From contig NZCE01000003.1 in the NCBI GenBank assembly GCA_002688185.1, positions 1-64,000 of the forward strand: a stretch of DNA of 64,000 nucleotides, given 5' to 3'. The position numbers and the translations under genes were made by a program. Position 1 is the stretch's first letter. Each line of letters opens with the position of its first letter. Shown one piece after another: positions 43,032-52,865 of the stretch. The notes under the pieces were generated by a model that made no database searches, was not told where the DNA came from, and was given only the letters and a program-made list of their open reading frames with translations. This stretch comes from Spirochaetales bacterium (GTDB taxonomy: Bacteria > Spirochaetota > Spirochaetia > ARS1246).

Positions 43032-44336
43032 CTAGTGTTTGATCTGCTCCCAGTAAGCAGACCGGGAAAAATCAGGGCTGTTTTCGTGGGTATGGCACGA
43101 GACACATATCTGCTCCATGGGAACATCAGAGTTTGGCATAAGCTCCACGCCCTCACTCTCATTATGTAACTTACCTACGCCATGACACGCCTCGCACTGC
43201 ACGTTGATAAGCTCAGGCGTGACGACGGTGTCGATAAATCCCCCAGGTTGCCTAAATCCTACCGTGTGGCACGAAAGACATGATGGATCAAAGGCCTTTT
43301 CCACTGACCTAAGAGATTGAAAGGCCCCGCTGTGGCGGCTCCCGGCCCAAAGATTATATGAGTCCGCGTGGCAGTCATTGCAGCTTTCCGCGCCGGTGTA
43401 CTCGCTCTCTTCAGTTCGGTTACCTGCCATAATCGCAGCCTGCTCCTCATAACTTGCCCGGATGCTTTTAACGTATTGCTCGTACCACTTCGTTAAGGGC
43501 GCCCATTCACCCACTTCCGGAGGCAGAGATATGCTGGTATGCGTCCAATCCGCTACGCCGCCGAAGGCGTCGATGGACAAATCAAGGCGCCCCAACCGCA
43601 TTCCTCGTAGGCCGTGTTTGAGTACCAACGTCCGGTTGTGCTCGAGTGGATCGGCAACCATTTCGTCATCCGCCTTGATAAGCAGAATGTCTACATTCTC
43701 CAGGGATACTAGGTTTAGGGTTTCCGGGAGGGTGAGAGTGGTCGCCAAAACAGTTAATCGCTCTTTTTGCTTGGCTTCCGAGAGACCCTTAAGCAATGGC
43801 GCTACATCGCCGCTGACCGAATCGGTGCTATGAGTCAAACTTTGGGCGCCGAGTGCCGGGTCCAACCAGGAGAAAATTTCGATTTTCTTTTTGCCGCGCT
43901 TTACCACCTGCCGTTTCGCAAACTCATCATCCATCCAATTGCTACTGGTATACGGGAGCGAATGGTTTGTAAGAAAATCTACACCGAATGATAAATCACC
44001 CCGCTGGATGCCGATGGAATCGTACCGCATTTTTTTTAAACCCCGCAAAATATATTCGCCTTTAATGATATCCTGTGGCTGTCCTGTAACAAATAGACCG
44101 CCGGTTGAAAGTAACACAATGTTTTTTGTTTCTTTGCGCAACGAATCAATTGCGTTTGCCCGTCTCATAATACCCCCAAAGTTCCCCCCTGTACTGCAGC
44201 CACACGGCTCGATTGAGCCGTCCAAATTGCCTGAATAAACAATAGTTAGACTGTCGTCGGTATTGGTAACGCTGCACCCGATCTGTAGGCAAACACAGCA
44301 AAAAGCCACCAACAGGCGAAAATTTAGGATTTTCAT
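43032..44336 (-). CDS. Tetrahaem cytochrome c (c554-like) on a 5'-nucleotidase-like domain
   Basis: A 434-residue lipoprotein (lipobox LQIGC). Residues 25-300 follow the outline of metallophosphatase/5'-nucleotidase domains (YSGNLDGSIEPCGCSTGG, then IMRRANAIDSLRK), but the metal-binding Asp-x-His and Gly-Asp positions are not kept (SGNLDG, STGG), so it is probably not catalytic. The C-terminal 120 residues hold four haem sites: CNDCH, CLSCH, CEACH, CVSCH. It would carry electrons at the outside of the inner membrane or on the outer membrane. No reductase partner is adjacent. The start at 44336 opens the signal peptide. Confidence 0.88.
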   Translation of the reverse strand: MKILNFRLLVAFCCVCLQIGCSVTNTDDSLTIVYSGNLDGSIEPCGCSTGGNFGGIMRRANAIDSLRKETKNIVLLSTGGLFVTGQPQDIIKGEYILRGLKKMRYDSIGIQRGDLSFGVDFLTNHSLPYTSSNWMDDEFAKRQVVKRGKKKIEIFSWLDPALGAQSLTHSTDSVSGDVAPLLKGLSEAKQKERLTVLATTLTLPETLNLVSLENVDILLIKADDEMVADPLEHNRTLVLKHGLRGMRLGRLDLSIDAFGGVADWTHTSISLPPEVGEWAPLTKWYEQYVKSIRASYEEQAAIMAGNRTEESEYTGAESCNDCHADSYNLWAGSRHSGAFQSLRSVEKAFDPSCLSCHTVGFRQPGGFIDTVVTPELINVQCEACHGVGKLHNESEGVELMPNSDVPMEQICVSCHTHENSPDFSRSAYWEQIKH

Positions 44337-44419
44337 TCGATTCGAGCGACTCCATGGCTGCCACTTATCCATCGCGGAGAATTATACCATATGAGTCAAA
44401 AATTATTCTGCACACCGGC

Positions 44420-44449
44420 CGGGTCGCCGGCCGCCGGGTCGCCGGCCGC
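44420..44449. repeat. Two tandem copies of a GC-rich 15-mer
   Basis: CGGGTCGCCGGCCGC occurs twice in a row (44420-44434, 44435-44449), followed by a partial third copy. The palindromic GCCGGC cores can pair with each other. It lies in the 151-base divergent gap between the cytochrome and rhamnosidase genes and may be a variable element or a block to transcription. Confidence 0.6.
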
Positions 44450-44487
44450 CGGTCCACATGTTATACTCGCCGCGGAGTGTGAAAGTC

Positions 44488-47172
44488 ATGAGCGCCGATT
44501 TTTCAGAGGTAACAGTCACTTCGTTGCGTTGCGAGTATCTTGAGAATCCGCTGGGCATTGACATATTGAGCCCAAGAATGAGTTGGGTGCTTCAATCGGA
44601 TCAACGGGGTCAAAAGCAAACAGCCTTCCGAGTACTCGTCTCTTCATCCCTCAAAAACCTCAACCACGACACGGCAGATCTCTGGGACAGTGCAAAAACC
44701 GAGTCAGATCAGTCAAATCATCTCGAATACGCGGGAGAGCAACTTACATCGCGAATGCGAGTATTTTGGAAAGTACGGGTTTGGGACATGGCCGGAAGAC
44801 CGGGCCGCTGGAGCGAACCGGCATTTTGGTCGATGGGGCTGCTCAGGCTGCGCGATTGGGAAGCCCGATGGGTATCGTTCCAATTCCGCGGACAGGAAAC
44901 AGCTCTGCCTAGTTTGAGAAAAGAGTTCGACATATCCGGCAACATACAGAGTGCAACGCTGTACGCTACGGCGAAGGGACTCTACGAGATCCGAATCAAT
45001 GGCCTGAAAGTAGGGAAGAACTTATTTGCCCCTGAATGGACCAGCTATAGGAACCGGATTCAGTATCAGACCTACGACGTGACCGAGTTGCTGGGGGCGG
45101 GCCGCAACGCAATTGGGGCGACCCTTGGCGAAGGCTGGTATGCCGGATGGCTCCAGCAGTGGCCGCCAGAGAAAAACGTGTACGGCAGCGATCTGGAGTT
45201 ACTCGTACAGCTGGAGATCCGGACCGACGACCGCGAGCTCCACCTGATAATGACCGACGGCTCTTGGAAGGCGTCTCTGGATGGTCCGATCCTTACAAGC
45301 GACATGTATGCGGGTGAAACTTACGATGCGAGGAATGAATGGCGCGGATGGGATAAACCGAATTTTGATGACGGCAACTGGAAATCGGTGCATATGAAGC
45401 GGCATCTCGGAAAAGCCAGGCTGGTTTCTCAGCTCAACGAGAAAATCTGCGTTACGGAAGAAATCGCGCCAATTGCCCTTAGCGAGCCCCGATCGGGTAC
45501 CTACGTCTATGATCTGGGTCAGAACGTAGTCGGCTGGATACGATTCAGCTTAAGAGGGAAAGCCGGTAAGACCGTACAATTCAAGTTTAACGAAATGCTG
45601 AACCCCGACGGCACAATATATATGGACAATCTACGGGCGGGGTGCCTCGCCGAGGAAACAAGGCGCCAAACCGACGAATACATCTGCAACGGTGCCGAAA
45701 ACGAGTATTTCGAGCCTCATTTCACCTATCACGGATTCCGCTATGTAGAAATCAGCGGTCTTGGATACGAGCCCACCCTCGCCGATTTGGTTGGACGGGT
45801 GTTTCACTCGTCCGCATCATCATCCGGGCTCTTTGCGTGCTCTGATGAGTTGCTAAACCGAGTGTGGGAGAATGCTACCTGGAGTCTGCGAGGGAATTTG
45901 ATGAGTGTTCCCACTGACTGTCCTCAACGTGATGAGCGAATGGGATGGATGGGCGATGCGCAGATTATTTGTCAAACCGCCAACTATGCGATGGACCTCG
46001 CGGCTTTCTGGAACAAATGGATCAAAGATATCCGCGACGACCAGTTGGGAGACGGACGGTACCCGAGCTACGCACCGTATCCATTGGCAGACGACAGATC
46101 CACCGGAAAGTCAGCCTGGGCGGATGCCGGTATTATTGTGCCGTGGACTGCCTACGTTTACTATGCCGATAAACGACTCATACTCGAGCACTTTCATTCC
46201 GCCCGGGGATGGGTGGATCATGTCCATCGCGAGAACCCGGATCTTATCTCAAAACAGAAAAGCCACGGTGTCGACTGGCTCAACATAGGCGGCACCATTC
46301 AGAATGAGTTTTTCTCCACGGCGTTTTTTGCTAAATCGGCGGGAGTCGTTGCGGATATGGCGTCCGTCTTGGGAAAAGAGCATGACGCTCGAAAATATCG
46401 GAGACTATGCAACGATATTAGAGCGGCTTTTGCCCGTGAGTATATGGCGGATGACGGCGTGCTCGCGGGAAACTCACAGGGAGCATATGCCCTGGCGCTG
46501 GCATTTGATCTGATACCGGACCATAAGCGGAGGCAAGTCGCCACAAGAATGGTTGAATCAATGAATGACAATGACGGCGTACTCACCACCGGCATCGCGA
46601 CCACTCACCTTCTCCTCTGTGAATTATCCAGAAATGGATACCACGATGAGGCGTGCAGGATTGTCAAATCACGTCAAATGCCCTCATGGGGATTCATGGT
46701 TGAGCAAGGGGCAACCACTATATGGGAGCGCTGGAACGGCTATGTGCCTGGAGTAGGATTCGCCGACAACAACATGAACTCGTTTAATCACTTCGCCTTT
46801 GGCGCCGTTGGAGAATGGATGATGCGGGAGTTGGCCGGTATTCACCTCGATCCGTCCCATCCCGCGTGTAAACATTTTGCCATTCGGCCGCGAATTGGGA
46901 GCTCCTTCGCCTGGGTCGAGGCCTACTATGATTCTCTCCATGGCAGAATCTTGAGCAGTTGGAAAGTGGCCGGCAACCGGGCCTCGCTGAATATTACGGT
47001 GCCGGTCAACACAACCGCAGATGTGTTGATCCCTACAAAAGATGTTGACACCATCGAAGAGAGCGGGAAGAAGGCATCCATGAGCGAGGGTGTCTCGACG
47101 GTAAAGGCTGGAGAGAACAATTCCCTAATTTGTGTTGAGTCAGGCAGTTACGAGTTTGCCTTTCATGTGTAG
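44488..47172 (+). CDS. Alpha-L-rhamnosidase, GH78
   Basis: An 894-residue enzyme with the usual layout of GH78: N-terminal beta domains (LRCEYLENPLGIDILSPRMS, ATAKGLYEIRINGLKVG, the jelly-roll ending near DLGQNVVGWIRF), then a catalytic (alpha/alpha)6 barrel with VPTDCPQRDERMGWMGDAQ (the acidic residues of the active site) and WERWNGYVPG, and a C-terminal beta domain. It removes terminal rhamnose from plant or microbial glycans. No signal peptide is visible, so it probably works in the cytoplasm on imported oligosaccharides. The ATG at 44488 has GGAG ten bases upstream and fits the family start. Next to it is rlmKL, four bases later. Confidence 0.93.
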   Translation: MSADFSEVTVTSLRCEYLENPLGIDILSPRMSWVLQSDQRGQKQTAFRVLVSSSLKNLNHDTADLWDSAKTESDQSNHLEYAGEQLTSRMRVFWKVRVWDMAGRPGRWSEPAFWSMGLLRLRDWEARWVSFQFRGQETALPSLRKEFDISGNIQSATLYATAKGLYEIRINGLKVGKNLFAPEWTSYRNRIQYQTYDVTELLGAGRNAIGATLGEGWYAGWLQQWPPEKNVYGSDLELLVQLEIRTDDRELHLIMTDGSWKASLDGPILTSDMYAGETYDARNEWRGWDKPNFDDGNWKSVHMKRHLGKARLVSQLNEKICVTEEIAPIALSEPRSGTYVYDLGQNVVGWIRFSLRGKAGKTVQFKFNEMLNPDGTIYMDNLRAGCLAEETRRQTDEYICNGAENEYFEPHFTYHGFRYVEISGLGYEPTLADLVGRVFHSSASSSGLFACSDELLNRVWENATWSLRGNLMSVPTDCPQRDERMGWMGDAQIICQTANYAMDLAAFWNKWIKDIRDDQLGDGRYPSYAPYPLADDRSTGKSAWADAGIIVPWTAYVYYADKRLILEHFHSARGWVDHVHRENPDLISKQKSHGVDWLNIGGTIQNEFFSTAFFAKSAGVVADMASVLGKEHDARKYRRLCNDIRAAFAREYMADDGVLAGNSQGAYALALAFDLIPDHKRRQVATRMVESMNDNDGVLTTGIATTHLLLCELSRNGYHDEACRIVKSRQMPSWGFMVEQGATTIWERWNGYVPGVGFADNNMNSFNHFAFGAVGEWMMRELAGIHLDPSHPACKHFAIRPRIGSSFAWVEAYYDSLHGRILSSWKVAGNRASLNITVPVNTTADVLIPTKDVDTIEESGKKASMSEGVSTVKAGENNSLICVESGSYEFAFHV

Positions 47173-47175
47173 TCG

Positions 47176-49329
47176 ATGAACGATTTTCACTTTTTTTGCA
47201 CTGCACCCCGCAACGCGGGCGATCTTCTCATACGGGAGGTTGACGAGCACGGCGGCACGGAAATACATGAACAGGTAAACGGCGTACGGTTCCGCGGAAC
47301 CCTGGGCACGGGATACAGATTATGTCTTTTCTCCCGAATCGCCGGACGGGTGCTGCTGCAGATTGCGCACTTCGCCTGTGTTTCTGAAGCCGAGCTTTAT
47401 GAATATTCCCGGAAGGTGGATTGGGACGATCACCTGGGAGTTGGCGATACTTTCGCAATAGCCACGACCGTCGCGGGTACTGCCACTTTCAACAGGACCG
47501 GCGCCCTCCTCAAAGTAAAAGACGCTATCGCAGATTATTTCATGGATACCGTTGGAAGCCGTCCCTCGGTGGACACCGCAAGTCCGGACATCCGACTCTC
47601 GATTTTTGTCGCGGCAGACCATGCAACGCTCTACCTGAATCTCAGCGGAGAGAGTTTGCACAGAAGGGGGTACCGGCAAACAGGTGGCCCGGCACCTCTC
47701 AAAGAGAATGTTGCCGCGGCGATTTTACTGAGGGCGGCGTGGGATCAAATTGCCGCCGACGGCGGCGCTCTCGTTGATCCTATGTGCGGCGTCGGCACAA
47801 TTCCCCTAGAGGGCGCGCTAATTGCAGGGGATTTCGCTCCAGGGCTCTTGCGCGCCGGTTTTGGTTTTGAACAATGGAAACAGCACGACCAATCACTCTG
47901 GAAAGTCGCGCTGCGTGAAGCTGAGGAGAGACGTCAAGCAGGCGCCGATAAAATCCCGGCTATTTTTGGATATGATAAAAATCGACACAGCATACATGAA
48001 GCGCTGCGCTCGGCTCACGCAATGGGCATCAGCGGCAGTCTCCATTTTGAAAAACGGGATATGACCACAGTGACACCGCCGTCAAAGGTTTTATCCAAAG
48101 GGAGATACTCAGGGTTGATCGCAACAAACCCACCCTACGGCGTGCGAATGGGGACTAAACAGGATCTCACTCCTCTCTATCGTAGCCTCGGCCAGGTACT
48201 CAAAACTTCGTTTTCAGGTTGGAAGTCGGCAATTTTTACCGCGGATAAAGAGCTTTCATTAGCTACAAAGCTCCGAGCGGAAAAACTCAATACCCTTTAC
48301 AACGGGTCCATACCGTGCGTCTTGGCCCAAAGCGAATTATTTGATGTCGATGTAGGCACTCAATCGGTCGGAAAAAAAGAGATATATGAGGAGCAGTTTG
48401 GCAATCGCCTGAAGAAAAACTATAAGAAGATAAAAAAATGGGCCGTAGAGTCCGATATCTCCTGCTATCGTGTCTATGATGCCGACATGCCCGAGTTTGC
48501 CGCCGCTATTGATCTCTATGAAAATAAATGGGCTCACGTCCAGGAGTATGCACCACCCAAAACCGTAGACAGGCGTCAGGCCGAACTGCGGCTGCAGGTG
48601 ATTCTCGACGTTGTTCCGGACGTCCTCGGAATATCACGGAAAGATATATTTGTAAAAACCAGGGAGAGGCAGAGGGCAGGCCGGCAGTATCAAGCTATGG
48701 GAGGATCCGGAGTATTCCATGAAATACGCGAAGGCGGGTTGTCTTTTCTGGCGAATTTTACCGACTACCTCGATACCGGCATCTTTCTCGACCATAGAAT
48801 CACCAGAGAAATGATCCGTAACATGTCGGACGGTCGTACATTCTTGAATTTATTTTCATATACAGCCTCGGCTACCGTCTACGCGATCTCGGGCGGAGCG
48901 GCAAAAACTGTCAGTGTGGATAATTCGAACACCTACACCGAATGGGCACGCGAAAATATGAATATCAACGGCTTTTTCAACCCAAGGCATGAGCTGATCA
49001 AGGATGAGGCTCGATCATGGCTGACGAGAGGGAAAAGCCGCTATCAACTAATTTTTCTCGACCCACCTACGTTTTCCCGTTCCAAGAGCTTTAAAAAAAC
49101 GTTCCAGATCCAGTATGACCACATCGATCTGATTTCAATGGCCTTGGATCGATTATCCTCTGACGGGACGTTGCTTTTTTCAACCAACTATCAGCAATTT
49201 AAGCTCGATTCCGAGTTACTCAAAGGTGCAAAGCTACGGAATCTCACTCAGGAAACTATCCCAGTTGATTTTACGAGGAACCGCCGGATCCATCAGCTCT
49301 TTAGCATATCATTCGAGCCGGGTCACTGA
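47176..49329 (+). CDS. rlmL: 23S rRNA methyltransferase RlmKL (fused G2445/G2069 enzyme)
   Basis: A 717-residue fusion. A THUMP domain (about 45-160) is followed by the RlmL methyltransferase (DPMCGVGTIPLEGALIA near 198, catalytic NPPYG near 320) making m2G2445, and then by the RlmK methyltransferase (LNLFSYTASATVYA, DPPTFSRSK) making m7G2069 in E. coli numbering. Its end overlaps the last 21 bases of the convergent VWA-PIG-L gene. Confidence 0.93.
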   Translation: MNDFHFFCTAPRNAGDLLIREVDEHGGTEIHEQVNGVRFRGTLGTGYRLCLFSRIAGRVLLQIAHFACVSEAELYEYSRKVDWDDHLGVGDTFAIATTVAGTATFNRTGALLKVKDAIADYFMDTVGSRPSVDTASPDIRLSIFVAADHATLYLNLSGESLHRRGYRQTGGPAPLKENVAAAILLRAAWDQIAADGGALVDPMCGVGTIPLEGALIAGDFAPGLLRAGFGFEQWKQHDQSLWKVALREAEERRQAGADKIPAIFGYDKNRHSIHEALRSAHAMGISGSLHFEKRDMTTVTPPSKVLSKGRYSGLIATNPPYGVRMGTKQDLTPLYRSLGQVLKTSFSGWKSAIFTADKELSLATKLRAEKLNTLYNGSIPCVLAQSELFDVDVGTQSVGKKEIYEEQFGNRLKKNYKKIKKWAVESDISCYRVYDADMPEFAAAIDLYENKWAHVQEYAPPKTVDRRQAELRLQVILDVVPDVLGISRKDIFVKTRERQRAGRQYQAMGGSGVFHEIREGGLSFLANFTDYLDTGIFLDHRITREMIRNMSDGRTFLNLFSYTASATVYAISGGAAKTVSVDNSNTYTEWARENMNINGFFNPRHELIKDEARSWLTRGKSRYQLIFLDPPTFSRSKSFKKTFQIQYDHIDLISMALDRLSSDGTLLFSTNYQQFKLDSELLKGAKLRNLTQETIPVDFTRNRRIHQLFSISFEPGH

Positions 49330-51552
49330 GCCGTAGCCCGTTTTTAGATATTCCTCGAGGGAAAGCTCGATGTCCCAACGCAATATACGGTAAAACTCGT
49401 GTGAGAAGTTTGGTAAGTTTTCCACACCGATAACCGACGCGTCCCGCTGCGTGATATGACGTTTTAAAGCTGATGATTGGATAGCCCTATAGTTAAGCCC
49501 GTTTTCTGATCCAATTTCCACCGCCGCAATTCCAACTGGAGATTCATAAAGCTGCTTTTGCAGAGGATCGATAGAAACCAACCGTCCCATAGGCGCAAAG
49601 GCCTTGCTTTTTTCCAGTTTTTGCAACGCCCGTTCTACGATCAGCCCGGTAGCTTCATGTTCAAAATGCTCAAACGCCAATGCCGGACCTTCCGGCGACA
49701 CGACGACATCAGGACTATAACCGATTATTATTTCTGACAGGCGCTCGACCAGCGCATCTTCTCCCCCCCATTCTCTAAGCACGCCGTCGGCGGAGATTAC
49801 GTCAAGGCTCCCGCCATACGGATGGTTTTTCAATCCCAGACGCACATAATGTTGCGCTCCCAACACCGAAAGAGCGTTTCGCGCTTCACCTGCCCTCACC
49901 CCGGCCAAGATGTCGCCTTTTAGATCGTATGGCGGGTATTTATCGTTGACAATACGTTGTGGATACTGATCGAGACCCGAATCACCGTCGGTAAGTAACA
50001 CCACTGCTACTCGCTTGTCTGCCCTGGCAAAGCGGCTAATGAGAACGCCAAAGTCCAAGGTTTCATCATCTGGGTGAGCATGGATAAAAAGCGCATCTAC
50101 TTTGAAATAGTCGGGAGGAGTTTCCGGCTCCCACATTACCGTGGGAAATGCGACGTCGGCGTTGGTTTCTTCTTCGTTAGTTTCAGTTTCACGACCGTCG
50201 GTCTGAAAACCTCGCACTCTTGAACCATTTTCACTCAACTCGTGAGCCGGCAAGTTGTTTTGTATTGAAGCAATAGTCGGCTGCTCGGGGCTCCGACCCG
50301 GGATCATAATGGTAATCGGGTTCCGGGTTAGCCAAGAGCAGGCCAGCCATACGGCCAGCATCGGTGCCAGAAGCAGAAATTTCGGTGACGGAACGGGCAC
50401 CGGTTCCTTTTCGACATACGTTATGCCTTGATATACCACGCGGAATCTACCAAACGTGATCCGGTCGCCTATTTTTAGCTCCTTAATCTTATGCCCGACC
50501 CCGTTGATGACCATGAGAGCCCGAGACCTGAGAAAGAGAACACCCTCGTGCAAAACAAGGGAGAACGTCCTGGCGCCGCGTTGGATCTTGGCTTTTGGCA
50601 GCACAAGATCGGCGCTACCGGCCCCGGACACGGTAACGGGGAATGATGTAAAGGTAGAGGTAGCAGTAGCGAGACCTTTGGCGATCACAGTGAGCTCAAT
50701 TTGCGGTGTTGAAGTATGCGGAATTGAGAGGATCGATCTTCTTTTCGCAAACCATCGCCGCCCGGTCAAAACCAGAAAGCCTGTATTACCTAAAAGTGGC
50801 AACAGAAAAATCCACCAGATAGGCATTTGCACTTCTCTCGTGGTCTCTTGCGGCTCAGCGGATAGCACAATTGGCATCGTGCCGCCACTTTCCGGATGCA
50901 CCGGCGCAGCCCGGGCCACATTGCCGTTCTCAATAAGCCTGCGAGCCTGGTCGAATTGACTAATAAATAGAAAAGCTCCACCGGCATCCCGAGCCCAGTT
51001 ATCCATGGATTTCCAGAGATCGGGATAGTCCGGATGACGGAATCCAAGCACGATGGGTACGATGCCGCGTTCAGATACTTCATCGAGAGGCGGCAGCGAA
51101 TATAGATTCCCGTCGGTGTTTATGCAATCTGAAATCAAGATGAGGTATTTCTTTTCACCCGATCCTTCTGTATTGAGATACTCCGAGGCAAAATCAAACA
51201 CCCGTCGTAGAGGCGTTACCCCCCAAGTTGAGAGGTTTGTCATCCGGGCCGATATGGCTGATCTGTCCCGAGTAAACCCTTGCCGTATTTCCAAGGCATC
51301 TCTATCATCGAAAATCACCAGCGCCCATTCATCGCCCCCCCCGCTCGTCTCCTCCAAAAGATGGTTGATCGCTGCGATTCCACGTTTGTATCTGGGCTCC
51401 TCTTCATCGGCGTCCACGATTGCCATACTATGAGAGAGATCGAGTATGCATACTATGCTTTTCTCAATTTCTGAAGACGATGATTCCGTTCCGTTCTGCG
51501 CGAAAGCCAAAAACGCGGTGAACAGACTCAGGATGAAGAGCACGCATTTCAT
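49309..51552 (-). CDS. VWA-FHA-like-PIG-L three-domain membrane protein
   Basis: A 747-residue protein of an unusual design. A signal peptide (1-19) leads to a VWA domain (about 30-210) with a MIDAS-like DLSHS (38-42) and LISDCINTDG. A membrane span is at about 245-263. Residues 286-380 look like an FHA domain (VINGVGHKIKELKIGDRITF), a second span is at 391-410, then a disordered acidic linker. From about 484 the PIG-L/LmbE deacetylase fold starts with HAHPDDE (491-497) and TDGDSG. The topology puts VWA and PIG-L outside and the FHA-like part inside. PIG-L enzymes deacetylate GlcNAc compounds. The weak points are the FHA call and the function. Start ATG 51552 has no strong ribosome site. Confidence 0.75.
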   Translation of the reverse strand: MKCVLFILSLFTAFLAFAQNGTESSSSEIEKSIVCILDLSHSMAIVDADEEEPRYKRGIAAINHLLEETSGGGDEWALVIFDDRDALEIRQGFTRDRSAISARMTNLSTWGVTPLRRVFDFASEYLNTEGSGEKKYLILISDCINTDGNLYSLPPLDEVSERGIVPIVLGFRHPDYPDLWKSMDNWARDAGGAFLFISQFDQARRLIENGNVARAAPVHPESGGTMPIVLSAEPQETTREVQMPIWWIFLLPLLGNTGFLVLTGRRWFAKRRSILSIPHTSTPQIELTVIAKGLATATSTFTSFPVTVSGAGSADLVLPKAKIQRGARTFSLVLHEGVLFLRSRALMVINGVGHKIKELKIGDRITFGRFRVVYQGITYVEKEPVPVPSPKFLLLAPMLAVWLACSWLTRNPITIMIPGRSPEQPTIASIQNNLPAHELSENGSRVRGFQTDGRETETNEEETNADVAFPTVMWEPETPPDYFKVDALFIHAHPDDETLDFGVLISRFARADKRVAVVLLTDGDSGLDQYPQRIVNDKYPPYDLKGDILAGVRAGEARNALSVLGAQHYVRLGLKNHPYGGSLDVISADGVLREWGGEDALVERLSEIIIGYSPDVVVSPEGPALAFEHFEHEATGLIVERALQKLEKSKAFAPMGRLVSIDPLQKQLYESPVGIAAVEIGSENGLNYRAIQSSALKRHITQRDASVIGVENLPNFSHEFYRILRWDIELSLEEYLKTGYGSVTRLE

Positions 51553-51679
51553 GGACAGTTACTATACTCATTCATGAACTCTGAAACAACCTTCCTGCGC
51601 CTCATCGCCATCCACGCTTGGACTTTCCGCGGCAAACCGGCATACTACGCAGGAGCCTGGTTGGTTGGAAATACCGTAG

Positions 51680-52864
51680 ATGCATATGAAAATTGACGGA
51701 ATCTTTAAGTCCATTCTGAGCGCGTTGCTCCTGCTTTCATTCGGGTGCGCCACCGGCAACAACGAGACCACCTCTGTTGAATCCGGCGATTCGGCGCTAC
51801 AAGCACAAGCGGAGGTGATGGCGAACACAATGATCGAGGGCATGTCATTGAGACAGCGCATCGGTCAAAGGTTCATCGGATGGATACCTCGAGACGGAAT
51901 ATCAAATGAAAACAGACGACTTTTGGCCGCCGGGGAGATTGGCGGATTTATCCTCTATCCCTGGAATTACGATTCATTGGATAGTGCAAAGGCTCTAACT
52001 TCGGATTTGCACAATTTGGCGGCCGGAAGCTCACACAAGATCCCGCTTTTTCTCTCGGCGGATCAGGAGGGCGGTCGTGTAGCAGCATTCCGCTATCCGG
52101 AGCTCATCCAACTGTCGGCGGCGTTCCATATAGGCTCATACGGAGACCCAGAGCTCGTCGAAGCGGCGGCATTCATCAACGGAGTACAGTTGAGATCCAT
52201 CGGTATCAATATGAATCTCGCTCCTGTGCTCGATCTTTATGCTAAGCCCGATCGCACAATCATCGGAGACCGCTCCTTTGGGGCCGATGAACCGATGGTG
52301 TCGTCCCTCGGCCGAGCGTATATTCGGGGAATGCAGAGAACAGGCGTGATTCCGGTAATCAAGCACTTTCCCGGACACGGTCTCTCCACAGTTGATTCCC
52401 ATGGCGATTTGCCTGTAATCGATTCAATCGATTCGGAGGTTTTGAAGATACACATGGAGCCCTTTGCCCAGGCAATCGAGGAAGGGGCCAGGGCGGTGAT
52501 GACGGCCCATCTCCTGTTCCCGTCCATAGATTCTTTTTTTCCGGTAACCCTTTCGTCGATTTTTATCCAGGATATCCTGAGAGGCTCATACGGATTCGAC
52601 GGCCTTATAATCACCGACGGACTGTCCATGGGTGCGCTTTCAAAGCATTACTCATTGGATGACACCCTCAAGCGTTGTTTTGAGGTCGGAATCGATGTCA
52701 TACTCATTCACAGCAGGTACTCGGTCGAGGATCTCATTGAAAAGTTAGTTGCTATGGTCGCATCCGGCGAAATCCTCGAGGAACAGATCACCGACGGCCT
52801 CCAGAGAGTGCTCCGCGAAAAAATCCAATCTGGCCTGATTCCTATCCTTGAAAGTGATTCTTGA
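51680..52864 (+). CDS. GH3 beta-N-acetylhexosaminidase-like lipoprotein
   Basis: A 394-residue lipoprotein (lipobox LLSFGC). It has the GH3 NagZ-type barrel: SADQEGGRV, KHFPGHG with the DSH stretch that holds the catalytic His-Asp dyad, and the nucleophile in IITDGLSMGAL. NagZ removes GlcNAc from muropeptides; here an export signal suggests work on peptidoglycan or chitin-like material outside. GHGLST replaces the common GHGDT. The yecE-like gene starts one base after its stop. Confidence 0.9.
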   Translation: MHMKIDGIFKSILSALLLLSFGCATGNNETTSVESGDSALQAQAEVMANTMIEGMSLRQRIGQRFIGWIPRDGISNENRRLLAAGEIGGFILYPWNYDSLDSAKALTSDLHNLAAGSSHKIPLFLSADQEGGRVAAFRYPELIQLSAAFHIGSYGDPELVEAAAFINGVQLRSIGINMNLAPVLDLYAKPDRTIIGDRSFGADEPMVSSLGRAYIRGMQRTGVIPVIKHFPGHGLSTVDSHGDLPVIDSIDSEVLKIHMEPFAQAIEEGARAVMTAHLLFPSIDSFFPVTLSSIFIQDILRGSYGFDGLIITDGLSMGALSKHYSLDDTLKRCFEVGIDVILIHSRYSVEDLIEKLVAMVASGEILEEQITDGLQRVLREKIQSGLIPILESDS

Positions 52865-52865
52865 A

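Noticed and set aside
51553..51679. Small gene in the divergent gap (including a 97-codon minus-strand frame over 51568-51861)
   Set aside because: The frame covers the start and signal sequence of the GH3 lipoprotein on the other strand and has no ribosome site or recognisable composition.
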